A DNA stretch of 64,000 nt from Rhodococcus sp. 06-462-5 (GCF_002258315.1 NZ_NOYD01000014.1:248001-312000); one strand, 5' to 3'; shown: positions 27,312 to 36,944, counted from the first letter of the stretch. Numbers and translations are program-made. Notes: generated by a model from the letters alone, not told the origin.

Positions 27312-28319
27312 GTGAGTTCAACCACGGATCGCACCTTCCTACCCACCGGCGTTTCAGCCGTGGGGTCACCGCGAGCGCGCGCGGCTGCCTTCGTCACTCG
27401 GTGGTCCCTGCGACCGCTGACCAGTGTCCTGCCGACCGACCGGCGCGGTATTCGGTTCTCCCGACGCATCGTCGCCACGTCGATGAACCTTTTCGGTCCC
27501 GTTCCGAGGGGAACGTCCGTGGACCTCGTTGCAGACGGCTGTGTCCGCGGCGAATGGGTCCGCGCAGCCGGTGTGACACCGGGAGAGCGCGTGATTCTCT
27601 ACGTTCACGGAAGCGCGTACGTCATCTGCTCGGCCCGCACGCATCGTGGGCTGACCGCGAGGTTGTCCAGGTGCACCGGGCTGCCGGTGTTCACGGTCGA
27701 CTATCGACTGGCACCGGAACACCCGTTCCCTGCAGCGGCCGACGACATCGAATCGGCCTACCGCCTGCTCCTCGAGCAGGGGTACTGCGCACGGAACATC
27801 GTCATCGCGGGCGACTCGGCGGGTGGCCACCTCGCCGCCGACCTGATCATCGAGAACGACCGAACCGGCACGCCGCAGCCGGGTGCAGTGGTGCTGTTCT
27901 CGCCGTTGATCGACCTCGACTTCGAGCTCTCGGCGCAGACCGAGCGAATCCGCAAGGACCCGATGATCTCTGCGGCATCGGCGCGAGCACTCGTAAAGCT
28001 CTACACCGACGGCAACGCGTCCGACCTTCCGCGGCTGCGGCTCGACCTCGCCCACGTGCGTGACCTGCCACCCACGTTGATCCAGGTGGGTGGAGCCGAG
28101 ATGCTGCGCGCCGATGCACGGCACCTGCACTCGATGATCGACAAGGCCGGCGGCAGCAGCGAACTCGAAATCTGGCCCGATCAGATGCACGTGTTCCAGG
28201 CCCTGCCCCGGCTGGTGCCCGAGGCCGACCGTGCCCTCGCGCACGCATCGGCATTCATCGCGCAGACGCTCGATACCGCTGACACGCACCATGACTCGAA
28301 GGAACAGGTGACCCGATGA
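27312..28319 (+). CDS. HSL-family (LipR-like) esterase
   Basis: This 335-residue alpha/beta hydrolase starts at GTG 27312. It has the hormone-sensitive-lipase oxyanion motif in the form HGSAYVICS (usually HGGG), the nucleophile GDSAGGHLA, and a C-terminal catalytic region WPDQMHVFQ. It resembles mycobacterial LipR in the mymA operon. It heads an operon with the SDR, diiron protein and second monooxygenase. The next start overlaps its stop by 4 bp. Confidence 0.87.
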   Translation: MSSTTDRTFLPTGVSAVGSPRARAAAFVTRWSLRPLTSVLPTDRRGIRFSRRIVATSMNLFGPVPRGTSVDLVADGCVRGEWVRAAGVTPGERVILYVHGSAYVICSARTHRGLTARLSRCTGLPVFTVDYRLAPEHPFPAAADDIESAYRLLLEQGYCARNIVIAGDSAGGHLAADLIIENDRTGTPQPGAVVLFSPLIDLDFELSAQTERIRKDPMISAASARALVKLYTDGNASDLPRLRLDLAHVRDLPPTLIQVGGAEMLRADARHLHSMIDKAGGSSELEIWPDQMHVFQALPRLVPEADRALAHASAFIAQTLDTADTHHDSKEQVTR

Positions 28320-29194
28320 GATCGAAGACCGATAGACCGTCGTACGGATCGAGGGCAGTGGTGACGGGCGCAGGTAGCGGCATCGGCCGCGCCTTCGCAC
28401 TCGAACTGGCCCGCCGCGGAGGCGTCGTGATGTGCGCCGACATCTCCCTGCCCAGAGCGCAGGAGACGGTCGCCATGATCGACGCACTCGGTGCCGAGGG
28501 ATACGCCGTCGAGTGCGATGTGTCGATTCGGGAGAACGTCGAGGAGCTCGCGCTTCGGGCCGCCGTCGAATTCGACGGACCGACGACTGTGGTGATCAAC
28601 AACGCCGGAGTCGGGATCGGCGGAAAGCCGGTCGGAGACATCGGTTTCGAGGACTGGAACTGGGCCCTGGGGATCAACCTGTGGGGCGTGATCCACGGCT
28701 GCGAGGTGTTCACCCCCGGACTGCGTGCCGCAGGCGAGGGCGGGATCATCAACGTAGCCTCGGCCGCAGGCTTCGCCGCCGCACCGCTGATGGGGCCCTA
28801 CAACGTGGGTAAGGCCGCGGTGATGTCGCTGTCGGAAACGATGGCTGCGGAGCTGTCGGGTACCGGCGTGCACGTGTCGGTCCTGTGCCCGACGTTCGTC
28901 AAGACCAACGTGGCGCTCGACGGCCGAATCACGTCGAGTTCGTCGCGGCTGGCCGAGTTCGCGATGCGCTGGACCGGACGTTCGCCCGACAAGATCGCGA
29001 TCCGAACCCTCGACGCATTCGACCGAGGTCGGCTCTACGTGGTGCCCCAGTTCGACGCCAAAGCCGTCTGGCGATTCAAGAGACTGCTGCCCGCGGTGTA
29101 CGTGCGTTTTCTCGGGTTGCTCAATCGTGTGATGCCCGCCGAGCAGGAGCCGGCGAAGACCGAATCCCTCACTTCCACAAACTCAGGAGCCTGA
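28316..29194 (+). CDS. Short-chain dehydrogenase/reductase
   Basis: The 292-residue protein has the cofactor motif TGAGSGIG (residues 17-24), NNAGVG, a catalytic Ser in NVASAAG and YNVGK. C-terminal hydrophobic residues suggest membrane association. It is comparable to mycobacterial SadH (Rv3085 type), which sits beside MymA and LipR. It probably interconverts an alcohol and ketone that feeds the monooxygenases. Confidence 0.88.
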   Translation: MRSKTDRPSYGSRAVVTGAGSGIGRAFALELARRGGVVMCADISLPRAQETVAMIDALGAEGYAVECDVSIRENVEELALRAAVEFDGPTTVVINNAGVGIGGKPVGDIGFEDWNWALGINLWGVIHGCEVFTPGLRAAGEGGIINVASAAGFAAAPLMGPYNVGKAAVMSLSETMAAELSGTGVHVSVLCPTFVKTNVALDGRITSSSSRLAEFAMRWTGRSPDKIAIRTLDAFDRGRLYVVPQFDAKAVWRFKRLLPAVYVRFLGLLNRVMPAEQEPAKTESLTSTNSGA

Positions 29195-29195
29195 C

Positions 29196-30116
29196 ATGGC
29201 AATGGATTTCGACGACATGCTGACCAAGATCAAGGACCGTCAATGGGCTCTGGCCGATATCGACTGGGACGGACCGGGTGCCGAGACGATCAGCCCCGAA
29301 CTGCACGCCAAGCTCAAGCCCTTCATGTCCGATCTGATGTGGATCGAGAACGTGGGAGCTCGGGGCTTCGCGGCGATGGCCCTCAAGGCCCCGACCGAGA
29401 CGCTGGCCGAGATCTACCGTTACTTCCACGCGGAAGAGCAGAAGCACGCCAACGCCGAGCTCGCTCTCATGCGTCGCTGGGGCATGCTCGACGGTGACGA
29501 GATGCCCGAGCCCAACATCAACGTCAAGCTCGTGATCGACTGGCTCGACAAGCATTCCGACGGGCTGTCGCTGGCCGTGCTGGGAACCGTCATACCGATG
29601 CTCGAGGTGGCGCTGGACGGCGCACTCGTGAAGTTCATCATGGACGAGATCGACGATCCGGTGTGTCAGGCAGTGTTCAAGAAGATCAACTCCGACGAGT
29701 CACGGCACCTGGCAGTCGATTTCGCCGTGATCGAACTGCTCGGACATTCGCGGATGCGCAAGATTCTGGTCGACACCGTCGGTGCGTGGATGAACCCGGC
29801 CCTCATCGTCGGGACCCTTCGCTACATTCCGCTGCTGAACAAGATGCGCGACAACATCGTCGAGATGGGCGTCGACGAAGAGCGGCTGTACACCGCGATG
29901 AAGCGGTTCAAGAGTGTCGGCGAGCGCAGCCCAGAGGCGCTGCGCGTGCCGATGTACCGAATCGTGCAGTGGCACGGCAGCATCGTCATCAACCGCAAGC
30001 ACCCCTATCACGTCCTGGCGGACGGACTGGTGAAGCTCACTCGCCGCTACCCGAGCAAGACACTCAATTCCGAGCCGACCTGGGCCAAGGAACTGACGTA
30101 CGAGCCCGTCGCATGA
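29196..30116 (+). CDS. Ferritin-like diiron protein, putative oxygenase
   Basis: The 306-residue helical protein carries two ExxH motifs, E81-x2-H84 (HAEEQKH) and E168-x2-H171 (SDESRH), with E51 and E137 available as further carboxylate ligands. That set can build a carboxylate-bridged diiron site. It lies between an SDR and a monooxygenase, overlapping the latter by 4 bp. A diiron oxygenase using the nearby 2Fe-2S reductase is the best guess. No substrate can be assigned. Confidence 0.72.
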   Translation: MAMDFDDMLTKIKDRQWALADIDWDGPGAETISPELHAKLKPFMSDLMWIENVGARGFAAMALKAPTETLAEIYRYFHAEEQKHANAELALMRRWGMLDGDEMPEPNINVKLVIDWLDKHSDGLSLAVLGTVIPMLEVALDGALVKFIMDEIDDPVCQAVFKKINSDESRHLAVDFAVIELLGHSRMRKILVDTVGAWMNPALIVGTLRYIPLLNKMRDNIVEMGVDEERLYTAMKRFKSVGERSPEALRVPMYRIVQWHGSIVINRKHPYHVLADGLVKLTRRYPSKTLNSEPTWAKELTYEPVA

Positions 30117-31630
30117 ACGAATTCGATGTGCGTGACGGCGTACTCGATGCGGTGATCGTCGGTGCAGGATTCGCCGGAATCGGCACTGCGATCCGACTGC
30201 GCAACAGTGGAGTCGAGGATTTCGTCATCCTCGAACGCGGCAGCGCGGTCGGTGGAACCTGGCGCGACAACACCTATCCGGGTGCAGCCTGCGACATCCC
30301 GTCCCGGTTGTACTCGTACAGCTTCGCGCCCAATCCGAACTGGTCGCACACCTACTCCGGTAGCGGCGAGATCCTCGACTACATTCACACGATGGTGGAC
30401 GAGTTCGATATCGAGTCGCGTATTCGATTCGGGCACAACGTCGTCGACATCATCTGGAACGAGGCAGCCGGGCATTGGCACGTGAGTGTCGACGGGCACG
30501 CCGATGTGCGGGCGCGCGCAGTGGTGATGGCGTCGGGGCCACTCGCCAACGCGAGCCTGCCGAACATTCGGGGAATCGACACCTACGAGGGGCGCAAGAT
30601 CCACAGTGCTCGGTGGGATCACGACTACGACTTCGCCGGCAAGAAGGTCGCCGTGGTCGGCACCGGAGCGAGTGCGGTGCAAATCGTGCCCGAACTGGTG
30701 AAAACAGCCGATACGGTCAAGGTCTTCCAGCGCACGCCGGGCTGGACGCTGCCGAGAGTGAACCGAAAGACGCGAGGCGGCACCAAGCGTCGGTACGCGC
30801 GATACCCCCAGGCTCAGACGTTGGCACGTTCGCTGTGGTTCTGGGGACACGAGTCCGTCGCACTCGGTGTCGTCTGGAAAACCCCACTGACTCGCATCGT
30901 CGAACTCGTCGGTCGCGCACATCTGCGTTCTCAGGTTCGCGATCCCTGGCTGAGGCGGCAACTGACACCTCGGTTCCGGGCCGGGTGCAAGAGGCTGCTG
31001 ATGACGAGCGACTACTACCCAGCGCTGCAGAAGCCGAACTGCACGCTGGTGACCTGGCCGATCGCGACGCTCTCACCCAAGGGAATTCGCACCGTCGAAG
31101 GCATCGAGCATCAGTTCGACGCCATCGTGTTCGCCACCGGATTCGACGTCTCCAACACCGGTACCCCCATTCCGATCACCGGCCGTGAGGGGCGAGTGCT
31201 GGCCGACGAGTGGAGCGCAGGGGCCAAGGCGTACAAGAGCATTGCCGTGTCCGGCTACCCGAACATGTACTTCACCTTCGGCCCGAACTCCGGTCCCGGC
31301 CACAGCTCTGCACTGGTCTACATGGAGGCTCAGATCGACTACATAGTCGAGGCGATCTCCCTGGTGCTCGACGGCGATCTGCACAGCTGCGACGTTCGGC
31401 AGGACGTGCAGGACGCCTACAACGCGGAACTGCAGCGCAAGCTCGGCAAGACCACATGGAATTCCGGTTGCAGCAGTTGGTATCTCACCGAAGACGGCTT
31501 CAACGCCACCATGTTCCCCGGGTTCGCCACGCAGTACGTCAACCAACTCCGACGCGTCGAGCAGGGCGACTACACCACCATCCCGCGAGGTGTCGACCTC
31601 GCGCCCGCCCCGGCCGTCGCGCACTCCTGA
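30113..31630 (+). CDS. Flavin-containing Baeyer-Villiger-type monooxygenase
   Basis: The 505-residue protein starts at ATG 30113 within the previous stop. Motifs are VIVGAGFAGIGTAIRL, GGTWRDNTYPGAACDIPS, the fingerprint YEGRKIHSARWD and the second Rossmann VAVVGTGASAVQI. It differs from the 23043 enzyme enough to be a separate subfamily rather than a recent duplicate. It likely oxygenates ketones in the same pathway. Confidence 0.9.
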   Translation: MNEFDVRDGVLDAVIVGAGFAGIGTAIRLRNSGVEDFVILERGSAVGGTWRDNTYPGAACDIPSRLYSYSFAPNPNWSHTYSGSGEILDYIHTMVDEFDIESRIRFGHNVVDIIWNEAAGHWHVSVDGHADVRARAVVMASGPLANASLPNIRGIDTYEGRKIHSARWDHDYDFAGKKVAVVGTGASAVQIVPELVKTADTVKVFQRTPGWTLPRVNRKTRGGTKRRYARYPQAQTLARSLWFWGHESVALGVVWKTPLTRIVELVGRAHLRSQVRDPWLRRQLTPRFRAGCKRLLMTSDYYPALQKPNCTLVTWPIATLSPKGIRTVEGIEHQFDAIVFATGFDVSNTGTPIPITGREGRVLADEWSAGAKAYKSIAVSGYPNMYFTFGPNSGPGHSSALVYMEAQIDYIVEAISLVLDGDLHSCDVRQDVQDAYNAELQRKLGKTTWNSGCSSWYLTEDGFNATMFPGFATQYVNQLRRVEQGDYTTIPRGVDLAPAPAVAHS

Positions 31631-31740
31631 ACAACGAGAGCGCGCATCCCGTGTGGCGGCATGTGCGACCCGGCTCCCTCTTTCGTCGCGTGATCGGTGT
31701 ATATCCTGTGGGTCGACGCGCGGCGGAGGTAGGGAGCTCG

Positions 31741-32478
31741 GTGGAGTATCGAATCGACGACTTGGCCCGAGAGGCCAAGACGACCACCCGCAATGTGCGG
31801 GCGTACCAGGAACGCGGGCTGCTCCCGCCACCCACTCTCCGCGGCCGCGTCGGCATCTACGGCGATGACCATCTGACTCGGTTGAAGGTGATCGACTCGC
31901 TGCTCCAGCGGGGTTTCACCTCGGCGCACATCGCGGATTTCCTCTCGGGCTGGGAGCAGGGCAAGGACCTCGAAGAAATCCTGGGCCTGCAGGAAATCGT
32001 GACGCGCAAGTGGTCGTCCGCCGAGACCACGGTCATTCCCGTCGACCTGATCGCCCAATTCCTGGGCGAGGACAACGACGTCATCGTCACGCGACTGATC
32101 GAAGCGAAGCTGATCAGAATCGACGGTGACCAATGCGAGATTCTCGACCCCACCCTCCTCGAGGTGTTCGTCGATCTGAGCCAGTACGGCTTCACCCTGG
32201 AACAACTGCTCGACCAACACGAGCGAACCGCCTCGAAGATGAACGCCATCGCCGAGTCGATGGTGGGCAGCGTGACCGACCACCTGATCAGCCAACACGG
32301 TCCCGGCTGGCTCCCCAAGTCGGGGGAGGTGGCCGAGACGACCGAGATGTTCGAGAAGATGCGCGCCCTGGCGATGAAATCGGCACAAGCAGAGCTGGCC
32401 CGCGCCCTCGACCGCGTCCAGGAACAGGCACTGAGCGATTATCTCTCGCAGACCCTGTCCAGGCAGAACGACCAGTAG
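31741..32478 (+). CDS. MerR-family transcriptional regulator
   Basis: GTG 31741 after a GGGAG site gives 245 residues. The N-terminal MerR winged helix (YRIDDLAREAKTTTRNVRAYQERGLLPPP) is followed by a long helical region and an effector domain unlike metal sensors. It lies 110 bp after the monooxygenase stop with a possible TATATC -10 upstream. It may regulate the neighbouring oxidation operon. Confidence 0.85.
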   Translation: MEYRIDDLAREAKTTTRNVRAYQERGLLPPPTLRGRVGIYGDDHLTRLKVIDSLLQRGFTSAHIADFLSGWEQGKDLEEILGLQEIVTRKWSSAETTVIPVDLIAQFLGEDNDVIVTRLIEAKLIRIDGDQCEILDPTLLEVFVDLSQYGFTLEQLLDQHERTASKMNAIAESMVGSVTDHLISQHGPGWLPKSGEVAETTEMFEKMRALAMKSAQAELARALDRVQEQALSDYLSQTLSRQNDQ

Positions 32479-32554
32479 CGGTTTGAAGACTGCGACAATC
32501 GGACATACCTGGCTCCCGACAGCCGAACGGCGGCTGACCGCCTAAGGGGGCACC

Positions 32555-32761
32555 ATGAGATTCGTGACACTGATCGTTCTGGTCTGGCTGATAGTCGGCG
32601 CATTCGCGTCGTACCAGCGCGGATATTTCGAGAGCGCACCCGAGAACTGCGGCGGAGCGGGCACCATCGCCCTCACTGTCGTTGCTGGACCGCTCAACTA
32701 CTTCGGCATCAACCCCGAGGTCACCGACTGCAACGTCACCGTGCCGCAGCCGAGTGAGTGA
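32555..32761 (+). CDS. Small conserved-looking membrane protein
   Basis: ATG 32555, behind AAGGGGG, gives 68 residues. A hydrophobic start (FVTLIVLVWLIVGAFASY) is followed by NCGGAGTIALTVVAGPLNYFGINP and one more Cys. It resembles small membrane proteins common in mycobacteria and rhodococci. Function unknown. Confidence 0.65.
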   Translation: MRFVTLIVLVWLIVGAFASYQRGYFESAPENCGGAGTIALTVVAGPLNYFGINPEVTDCNVTVPQPSE

Positions 32762-32811
32762 TCCGAGTCTCTGACCGCGCGCCCGCGGTACACCTTCCCT
32801 AACCTGGTGAG

Positions 32812-33387
32812 GTGTTCCGCGGACGCTTGTTGCTGTTTCTCGCCTTCGCGATCCCTGTTGTCCTGGTGACCGCGATCGGTATCGGCGGTTACGTCGCGTT
32901 CACCAAGGCTCGCGTCGATCCGCTGACCACGGCCGACGCCATCGTGGTGCTGGGCGGTGAACACGACGGCCGCGAGGCCTACGGAATCTCGCTCGCCGAG
33001 CAGGGTCTGGCGAAGACGGTGGTGCTCTCCGATCCCTACGGATCCAGCGACTCGACCATGAAGAAGGCGTGCGCGACATCCTCACAGAAGTTCGAGGTGC
33101 TGTGTATTCCGCCGGTGCCCTCCACCACACGCGGAGAGGCCATCTTCACCCAGGAACTGGCCCGCGAACGCGGCTGGAACCACGTCATCGTCGTCACCTG
33201 GCGCTACCACCTACCGCGCGCCCGCTACATCTTCGATCAGTGCTTCGACGGCACGGTCACCATGCGTCCGACGCCACGCTCCTACGACTTCTCCCTCGTC
33301 GAATGGGAATTCACCTACCTCTATCAGATCGCCGGATTCGTCAAGGCCGGAGTGCAGGGGCCGTGCGAGGACTCGACGAGCGACTGA
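32812..33387 (+). CDS. YdcF/SanA-type DUF218 membrane protein
   Basis: The 191-residue protein has one N-terminal transmembrane segment (about 6-28), then a DUF218 domain beginning ADAIVVLGGEHDGR and including STTRGEAIFTQELARERGW and VVTWRYHLPRARYIF. DUF218 proteins are envelope-associated with unclear roles in wall or polysaccharide metabolism. It is convergent with the crcB pair. Confidence 0.85.
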   Translation: MFRGRLLLFLAFAIPVVLVTAIGIGGYVAFTKARVDPLTTADAIVVLGGEHDGREAYGISLAEQGLAKTVVLSDPYGSSDSTMKKACATSSQKFEVLCIPPVPSTTRGEAIFTQELARERGWNHVIVVTWRYHLPRARYIFDQCFDGTVTMRPTPRSYDFSLVEWEFTYLYQIAGFVKAGVQGPCEDSTSD

Positions 33388-33397
33388 CGGATCCGAG

Positions 33398-33763
33398 TCA
33401 GAAAATCTTGTGATAGAGCGTGATGCCGGACTTCCACGCCAGGAAGCCGAACATCACCGCGGCGATACCGCCCACCACATTCGCAGCGAAGAACGTTGCA
33501 GCGCTGCGATACTGCTGGTTCCGAGTGAGCCGAAGCGTGGCCAGCGCCACCGTGGCCATCGGAGCCACCGAGGCCAGAAATCCGATACCCACGAGCGAAC
33601 GAAACCGGTCCGGTGGATCGAGCGCGAACACCAATCCCAACGCCGCGCACGCCACCAGATTGAGCGCGGACAACCGTCGCCGAGACCTGATCGCGTGCGC
33701 GAACACGAACTGCCCGAGCGCAGCGAGCCCGCCTCCGGCGGCCACCAGAAGCATTGTCGTCAT
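33398..33763 (-). CDS. crcB: Degenerate CrcB/Fluc-family fluoride channel subunit
   Basis: The 121-residue product starts at ATG 33763, overlapping the upstream crcB by 4 bp. Four hydrophobic helices and the NLVACAALG turn fit the CrcB fold. The usual TTFS-type segment reads SVAPMATVAL, so key fluoride-path residues look altered. Actinobacteria often encode paired CrcB proteins that form heterodimers; this would be the divergent half. Confidence 0.7.
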   Translation of the reverse strand: MTTMLLVAAGGGLAALGQFVFAHAIRSRRRLSALNLVACAALGLVFALDPPDRFRSLVGIGFLASVAPMATVALATLRLTRNQQYRSAATFFAANVVGGIAAVMFGFLAWKSGITLYHKIF

Positions 33764-34149
33764 CGAGTGCTTCCCGGTTTGGTGATCGCCGCACCGACAG
33801 CCATCGCGACGAGCGCCACCACCGGTGTGGCCAGCAGATAGACAACCGAATTCCAGGCACCGCGATGCGTCACGGCGTGGAATGCGTACAGGCCGAAGGT
33901 GGTGAAGCCGCACGCCAGTCCGAACACTCCTGCCCGGGCAACCGGAGCCTGCCGACCCCACAGATACCCCAACGCGGCACCCACGACGAGACATCCGAAC
34001 ACGTTGACTCCGAACGTGCTCACCAGCAGCCACCTCGGCGATGCTCGCCACGTCCAGACCTCGTACCGCAACGCCGCACCGACTGCGCCGCCGACCGTGA
34101 CGGCAACATATTCGCCGACCGAACGACGGCGAGATCCGCAACGGTTCAC
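33760..34149 (-). CDS. crcB: CrcB/Fluc-family fluoride channel subunit
   Basis: The 129-residue protein has four membrane helices with family motifs GGAVGAALRY, FGVNVFGCLVVG and GFTTFGLYAF. CrcB dimers export fluoride across the inner membrane. It is followed by the divergent copy with a 4-bp overlap. I saw no recognisable fluoride riboswitch in the 34150-34251 leader. Confidence 0.82.
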   Translation of the reverse strand: MNRCGSRRRSVGEYVAVTVGGAVGAALRYEVWTWRASPRWLLVSTFGVNVFGCLVVGAALGYLWGRQAPVARAGVFGLACGFTTFGLYAFHAVTHRGAWNSVVYLLATPVVALVAMAVGAAITKPGSTR

Positions 34150-34251
34150 GTCAATGCTGTCCCTCGATCACCGAAGCGAGCCTAACGGGAGTCGGGCCAC
34201 TCGGCTGAGTGGAAGAAAGTCGGCCGGGGTGAGCCGGGGTAAAGTCGGCGT

Positions 34252-34632
34252 GTGACTGCGGAAGACGCGGGCCTCGGGCCCCAACACTTCGACGTGATTG
34301 TGGAATGGCGTGATCAGGACGTCGTTCTGGCTGTATCCGGCGAACTGGATCTGGTGACTGCTCCTGATCTGTCCGAGTCGGTTGCTCTCGTGCTGGAGAA
34401 ATCGCCGACGGCGGTGGTGATCGACCTCAGTGATGTGGGATTTCTCGCCTCCGCGGGCATGTCTCTGTTGGCGTCGACGCATCAGCAACTCGGCGGCGAG
34501 GCCGGGTTTGCGGTGGTCGCGGATGGTCCGGCCACCGGTCGTCCCCTCACTCTCGTCGGTTTGGACGAGGTGTTCGGAATCTATGCAACGGTCGACGAAG
34601 CATTCGTTGCAATTCATGCGGGTAGATCCTGA
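34252..34632 (+). CDS. STAS-domain anti-sigma-factor antagonist
   Basis: This 126-residue SpoIIAA-like protein has the strand-helix pattern VVLAVSGELDLVTAP and VVIDLSDVGFLASAGMSLL, in which S67 is the likely phosphorylation site. It should relieve an anti-sigma kinase by partner switching. It lies 21 bp before a HATPase anti-sigma gene, so the two are likely partners. No sigma factor gene is adjacent. Confidence 0.87.
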   Translation: MTAEDAGLGPQHFDVIVEWRDQDVVLAVSGELDLVTAPDLSESVALVLEKSPTAVVIDLSDVGFLASAGMSLLASTHQQLGGEAGFAVVADGPATGRPLTLVGLDEVFGIYATVDEAFVAIHAGRS

Positions 34633-34653
34633 ACTTTTGGGTAGACGGGATTC

Positions 34654-35109
34654 ATGATGGCGACTCTCTTCGGAGGTGACGACTCACGTACCGACAGTTC
34701 GATCTCGACGGCAGGTGCGCGAATGGAAGAACTGCTGTTCACCGGCGAACCTGCTGATGCGGATCGAGCGTCGGAGCTTCGTCGTGAGCTCGGTGACTGG
34801 TTGGGCAAGGTGGGCGTCGACCCCGATCGTGCGTACGACGTGGTGTTGGCCACGTACGAGGCGATAGCGAACAGCGTCGAGCACGCGTATCGAGACCACA
34901 CCGATCGCGGGACACTCGACATTCGGGTCTCGCGCGCGGCGGAGGGGCGGATAGAAGTGAAGGTGACCGATCGCGGGGACTGGGCATCGCACAACTCCGA
35001 TCCCAACCGCGGGCGCGGTGTGCCGCTGATGCGAGCGCTGGCCGACAGTGCAGCCGTCACCTCGGACCAGAACGGTACGACCGTGCACATGATCTGGGAC
35101 GCGAGCTAG
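34654..35109 (+). CDS. RsbW-like anti-sigma serine kinase
   Basis: The 151-residue protein is a HATPase_c_2 domain. The N box is VLATYEAIANSVEHAY (about 68-83), followed by VTDRGDW and the glycine-rich lid NRGRGVPLM. ATG 34654 or 34657 may be used. It should phosphorylate the upstream STAS protein and hold a sigma factor encoded elsewhere, probably SigF/SigB type. Confidence 0.83.
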   Translation: MMATLFGGDDSRTDSSISTAGARMEELLFTGEPADADRASELRRELGDWLGKVGVDPDRAYDVVLATYEAIANSVEHAYRDHTDRGTLDIRVSRAAEGRIEVKVTDRGDWASHNSDPNRGRGVPLMRALADSAAVTSDQNGTTVHMIWDAS

Positions 35110-35139
35110 ACCGACCGTCCTATCCGGCACACTGGTGCC

Positions 35140-36927
35140 ATGGTCGACGTGCAGATCGCTACAGCCGAGAAGAAGAAGATAACGGTTCCGAACCTGCGCG
35201 TGCTCTGGCAGTTCGTCCGGCCGCACCGTCGGACCCTGTCGCTGGGCCTGACCCTCGGTCTCATCGGCACCGGAGCCGCTCTGGCGACACCGATGGTCGC
35301 CAAAGGAGTGCTCGACGGCCTCGGCACCGACGCATCCCTGATCCAGCCGGTGCTGATTCTGGTCGGTCTGCTCGTGGTGGGCTCGCTTGTTCTGTATCTG
35401 CAATGGATCGTGCTGGGGGTCCTGGCCGAACGCGTGGTCCTCGACGCCCGTAAATCCATCGTGCGCAAGTACTTCGGTGCCACCGTGGGAAGTCTGGGCA
35501 CTAGGCCCACCGGAGAACTCGTCACCCGGGTCACCTCCGACACCGTTCTGCTGCGCGAGGCCACGTCGAATGCGTTGGTGGCCATCGTCAACAGTGTGGT
35601 CGGCCTCGTCGGCGCACTGATACTCATGGCCGTGCTGGATCTGGTACTGCTCGGCGCGATCGCCGCGGCCATCATTGCGATCGCAGTTCTGTTCGCACGC
35701 CTGATGCCTCCGATCGCCGTCGCGCAGCGGCAATCCCAGGAAGCGGTGGGCCGCCTCGGCGGAATTCTCGACGGCACGCTGCGGGCCATCCGTACCGTCA
35801 AGTCCAGCAGGGCCGAGGCCCGCGAATCGGAGCGAGTCATCTCCGAGGCGCGAATCTCCGCCCAGCACAGTGTCAGAGCGGTCAAGATCTCCGCATTGGC
35901 GTGGACGTTCGCCGGAGGCGGAGTGCAGTTGGCGATCATCGGAATCCTCGGTCTCGGCGGCTATCGCGTCAGTACCGGGGCATTGGCCGTGTCCAGCCTG
36001 ATCGCGTTTCTGCTGTACGCATTCCAGGTGATGGGCCCGGTGTCCACACTGGCCACGAACATCACCGCACTGCAGGCCGGAATGGCCGCGGCTGCCCGCA
36101 TTCGCCAGATCGACGACCTGGTCACCGAAACGGGTGAGACAGGCTCCGTGCGGTCGGAGAAGACTCGAGCGCCCGCTCCGGCTCTCGAATTCCGGAGCGT
36201 CACAGCACGATACGCGCCAGGTAGGGAGCCGGCCGTACGCGGAATGGACCTCGCGGTGCCCGCGCGCGGACACACCGCGATCGTCGGCCCGTCGGGCGCG
36301 GGCAAGACCAGCGTCTTCTCGTTGATCCTGCGCTTCCTGACGCCCGAGGCCGGCGAGATCAGGCTCGGCGGAACCCCGTACGACGAGCTGACCATCGACG
36401 AAGTACGAGCCCGGCTGTCCTACGTGGAGCAGGAGACACCGGTGCTTCCCGGCTCGATCCGCGAGAACCTACTGTTCAGCCATCCCGAGGCCAGCGAGGC
36501 CGACATCTGGGCGGCGCTCGAGTCGGTGCATCTGGACTCGGCGATCCGCGCGCTCGACGAAGGGCTGGACACCGACCTGATCGGATCGACCGTCTCCGGT
36601 GGGCAGCGTCAACGAATTGCGTTGGCCAGGGCCATCGTTCGTCGTCCGGAAATTCTCCTGCTCGACGAGGCAACCGCTCAGGTCGACGGCCGCACCGAGG
36701 CGGCAATCCACGAGGTGATCCGATCGATCGCGGCCGACTCGGCTGTGGTGACCATCGCGCACAGGTTGTCCACCGTGCTCGACGCCGACACGATCCTCGT
36801 GATGGAGGACGGAGTGGTTCGCGCCAGGGGCACGCACTCCGAGCTCATGAACACCGACTCGCTCTACCGAGAACTTGTGGCCGCGTTGCGAATCGGTGAC
36901 AACACGGCGCTGACGAAGCCCGCCTGA
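35140..36927 (+). CDS. ABC exporter half-transporter (ATP-binding and permease in one chain)
   Basis: The 595-residue protein has six predicted membrane helices (about 30-310) and one ATPase domain. Walker A is GPSGAGKTS, the Q-loop is YVEQE, the signature is VSGGQRQR, Walker B is ILLLDEAT and the switch His is in TIAHRLST. All catalytic residues are intact, so it can homodimerise. It resembles multidrug or lipid exporters; substrate unknown. Confidence 0.92.
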   Translation: MVDVQIATAEKKKITVPNLRVLWQFVRPHRRTLSLGLTLGLIGTGAALATPMVAKGVLDGLGTDASLIQPVLILVGLLVVGSLVLYLQWIVLGVLAERVVLDARKSIVRKYFGATVGSLGTRPTGELVTRVTSDTVLLREATSNALVAIVNSVVGLVGALILMAVLDLVLLGAIAAAIIAIAVLFARLMPPIAVAQRQSQEAVGRLGGILDGTLRAIRTVKSSRAEARESERVISEARISAQHSVRAVKISALAWTFAGGGVQLAIIGILGLGGYRVSTGALAVSSLIAFLLYAFQVMGPVSTLATNITALQAGMAAAARIRQIDDLVTETGETGSVRSEKTRAPAPALEFRSVTARYAPGREPAVRGMDLAVPARGHTAIVGPSGAGKTSVFSLILRFLTPEAGEIRLGGTPYDELTIDEVRARLSYVEQETPVLPGSIRENLLFSHPEASEADIWAALESVHLDSAIRALDEGLDTDLIGSTVSGGQRQRIALARAIVRRPEILLLDEATAQVDGRTEAAIHEVIRSIAADSAVVTIAHRLSTVLDADTILVMEDGVVRARGTHSELMNTDSLYRELVAALRIGDNTALTKPA

Positions 36928-36944
36928 CGACACCCGGCCGGGGC

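Noticed and set aside
34150..34251. Possible fluoride riboswitch before crcB
   Set aside because: I could not identify the conserved pseudoknot elements in this short leader.
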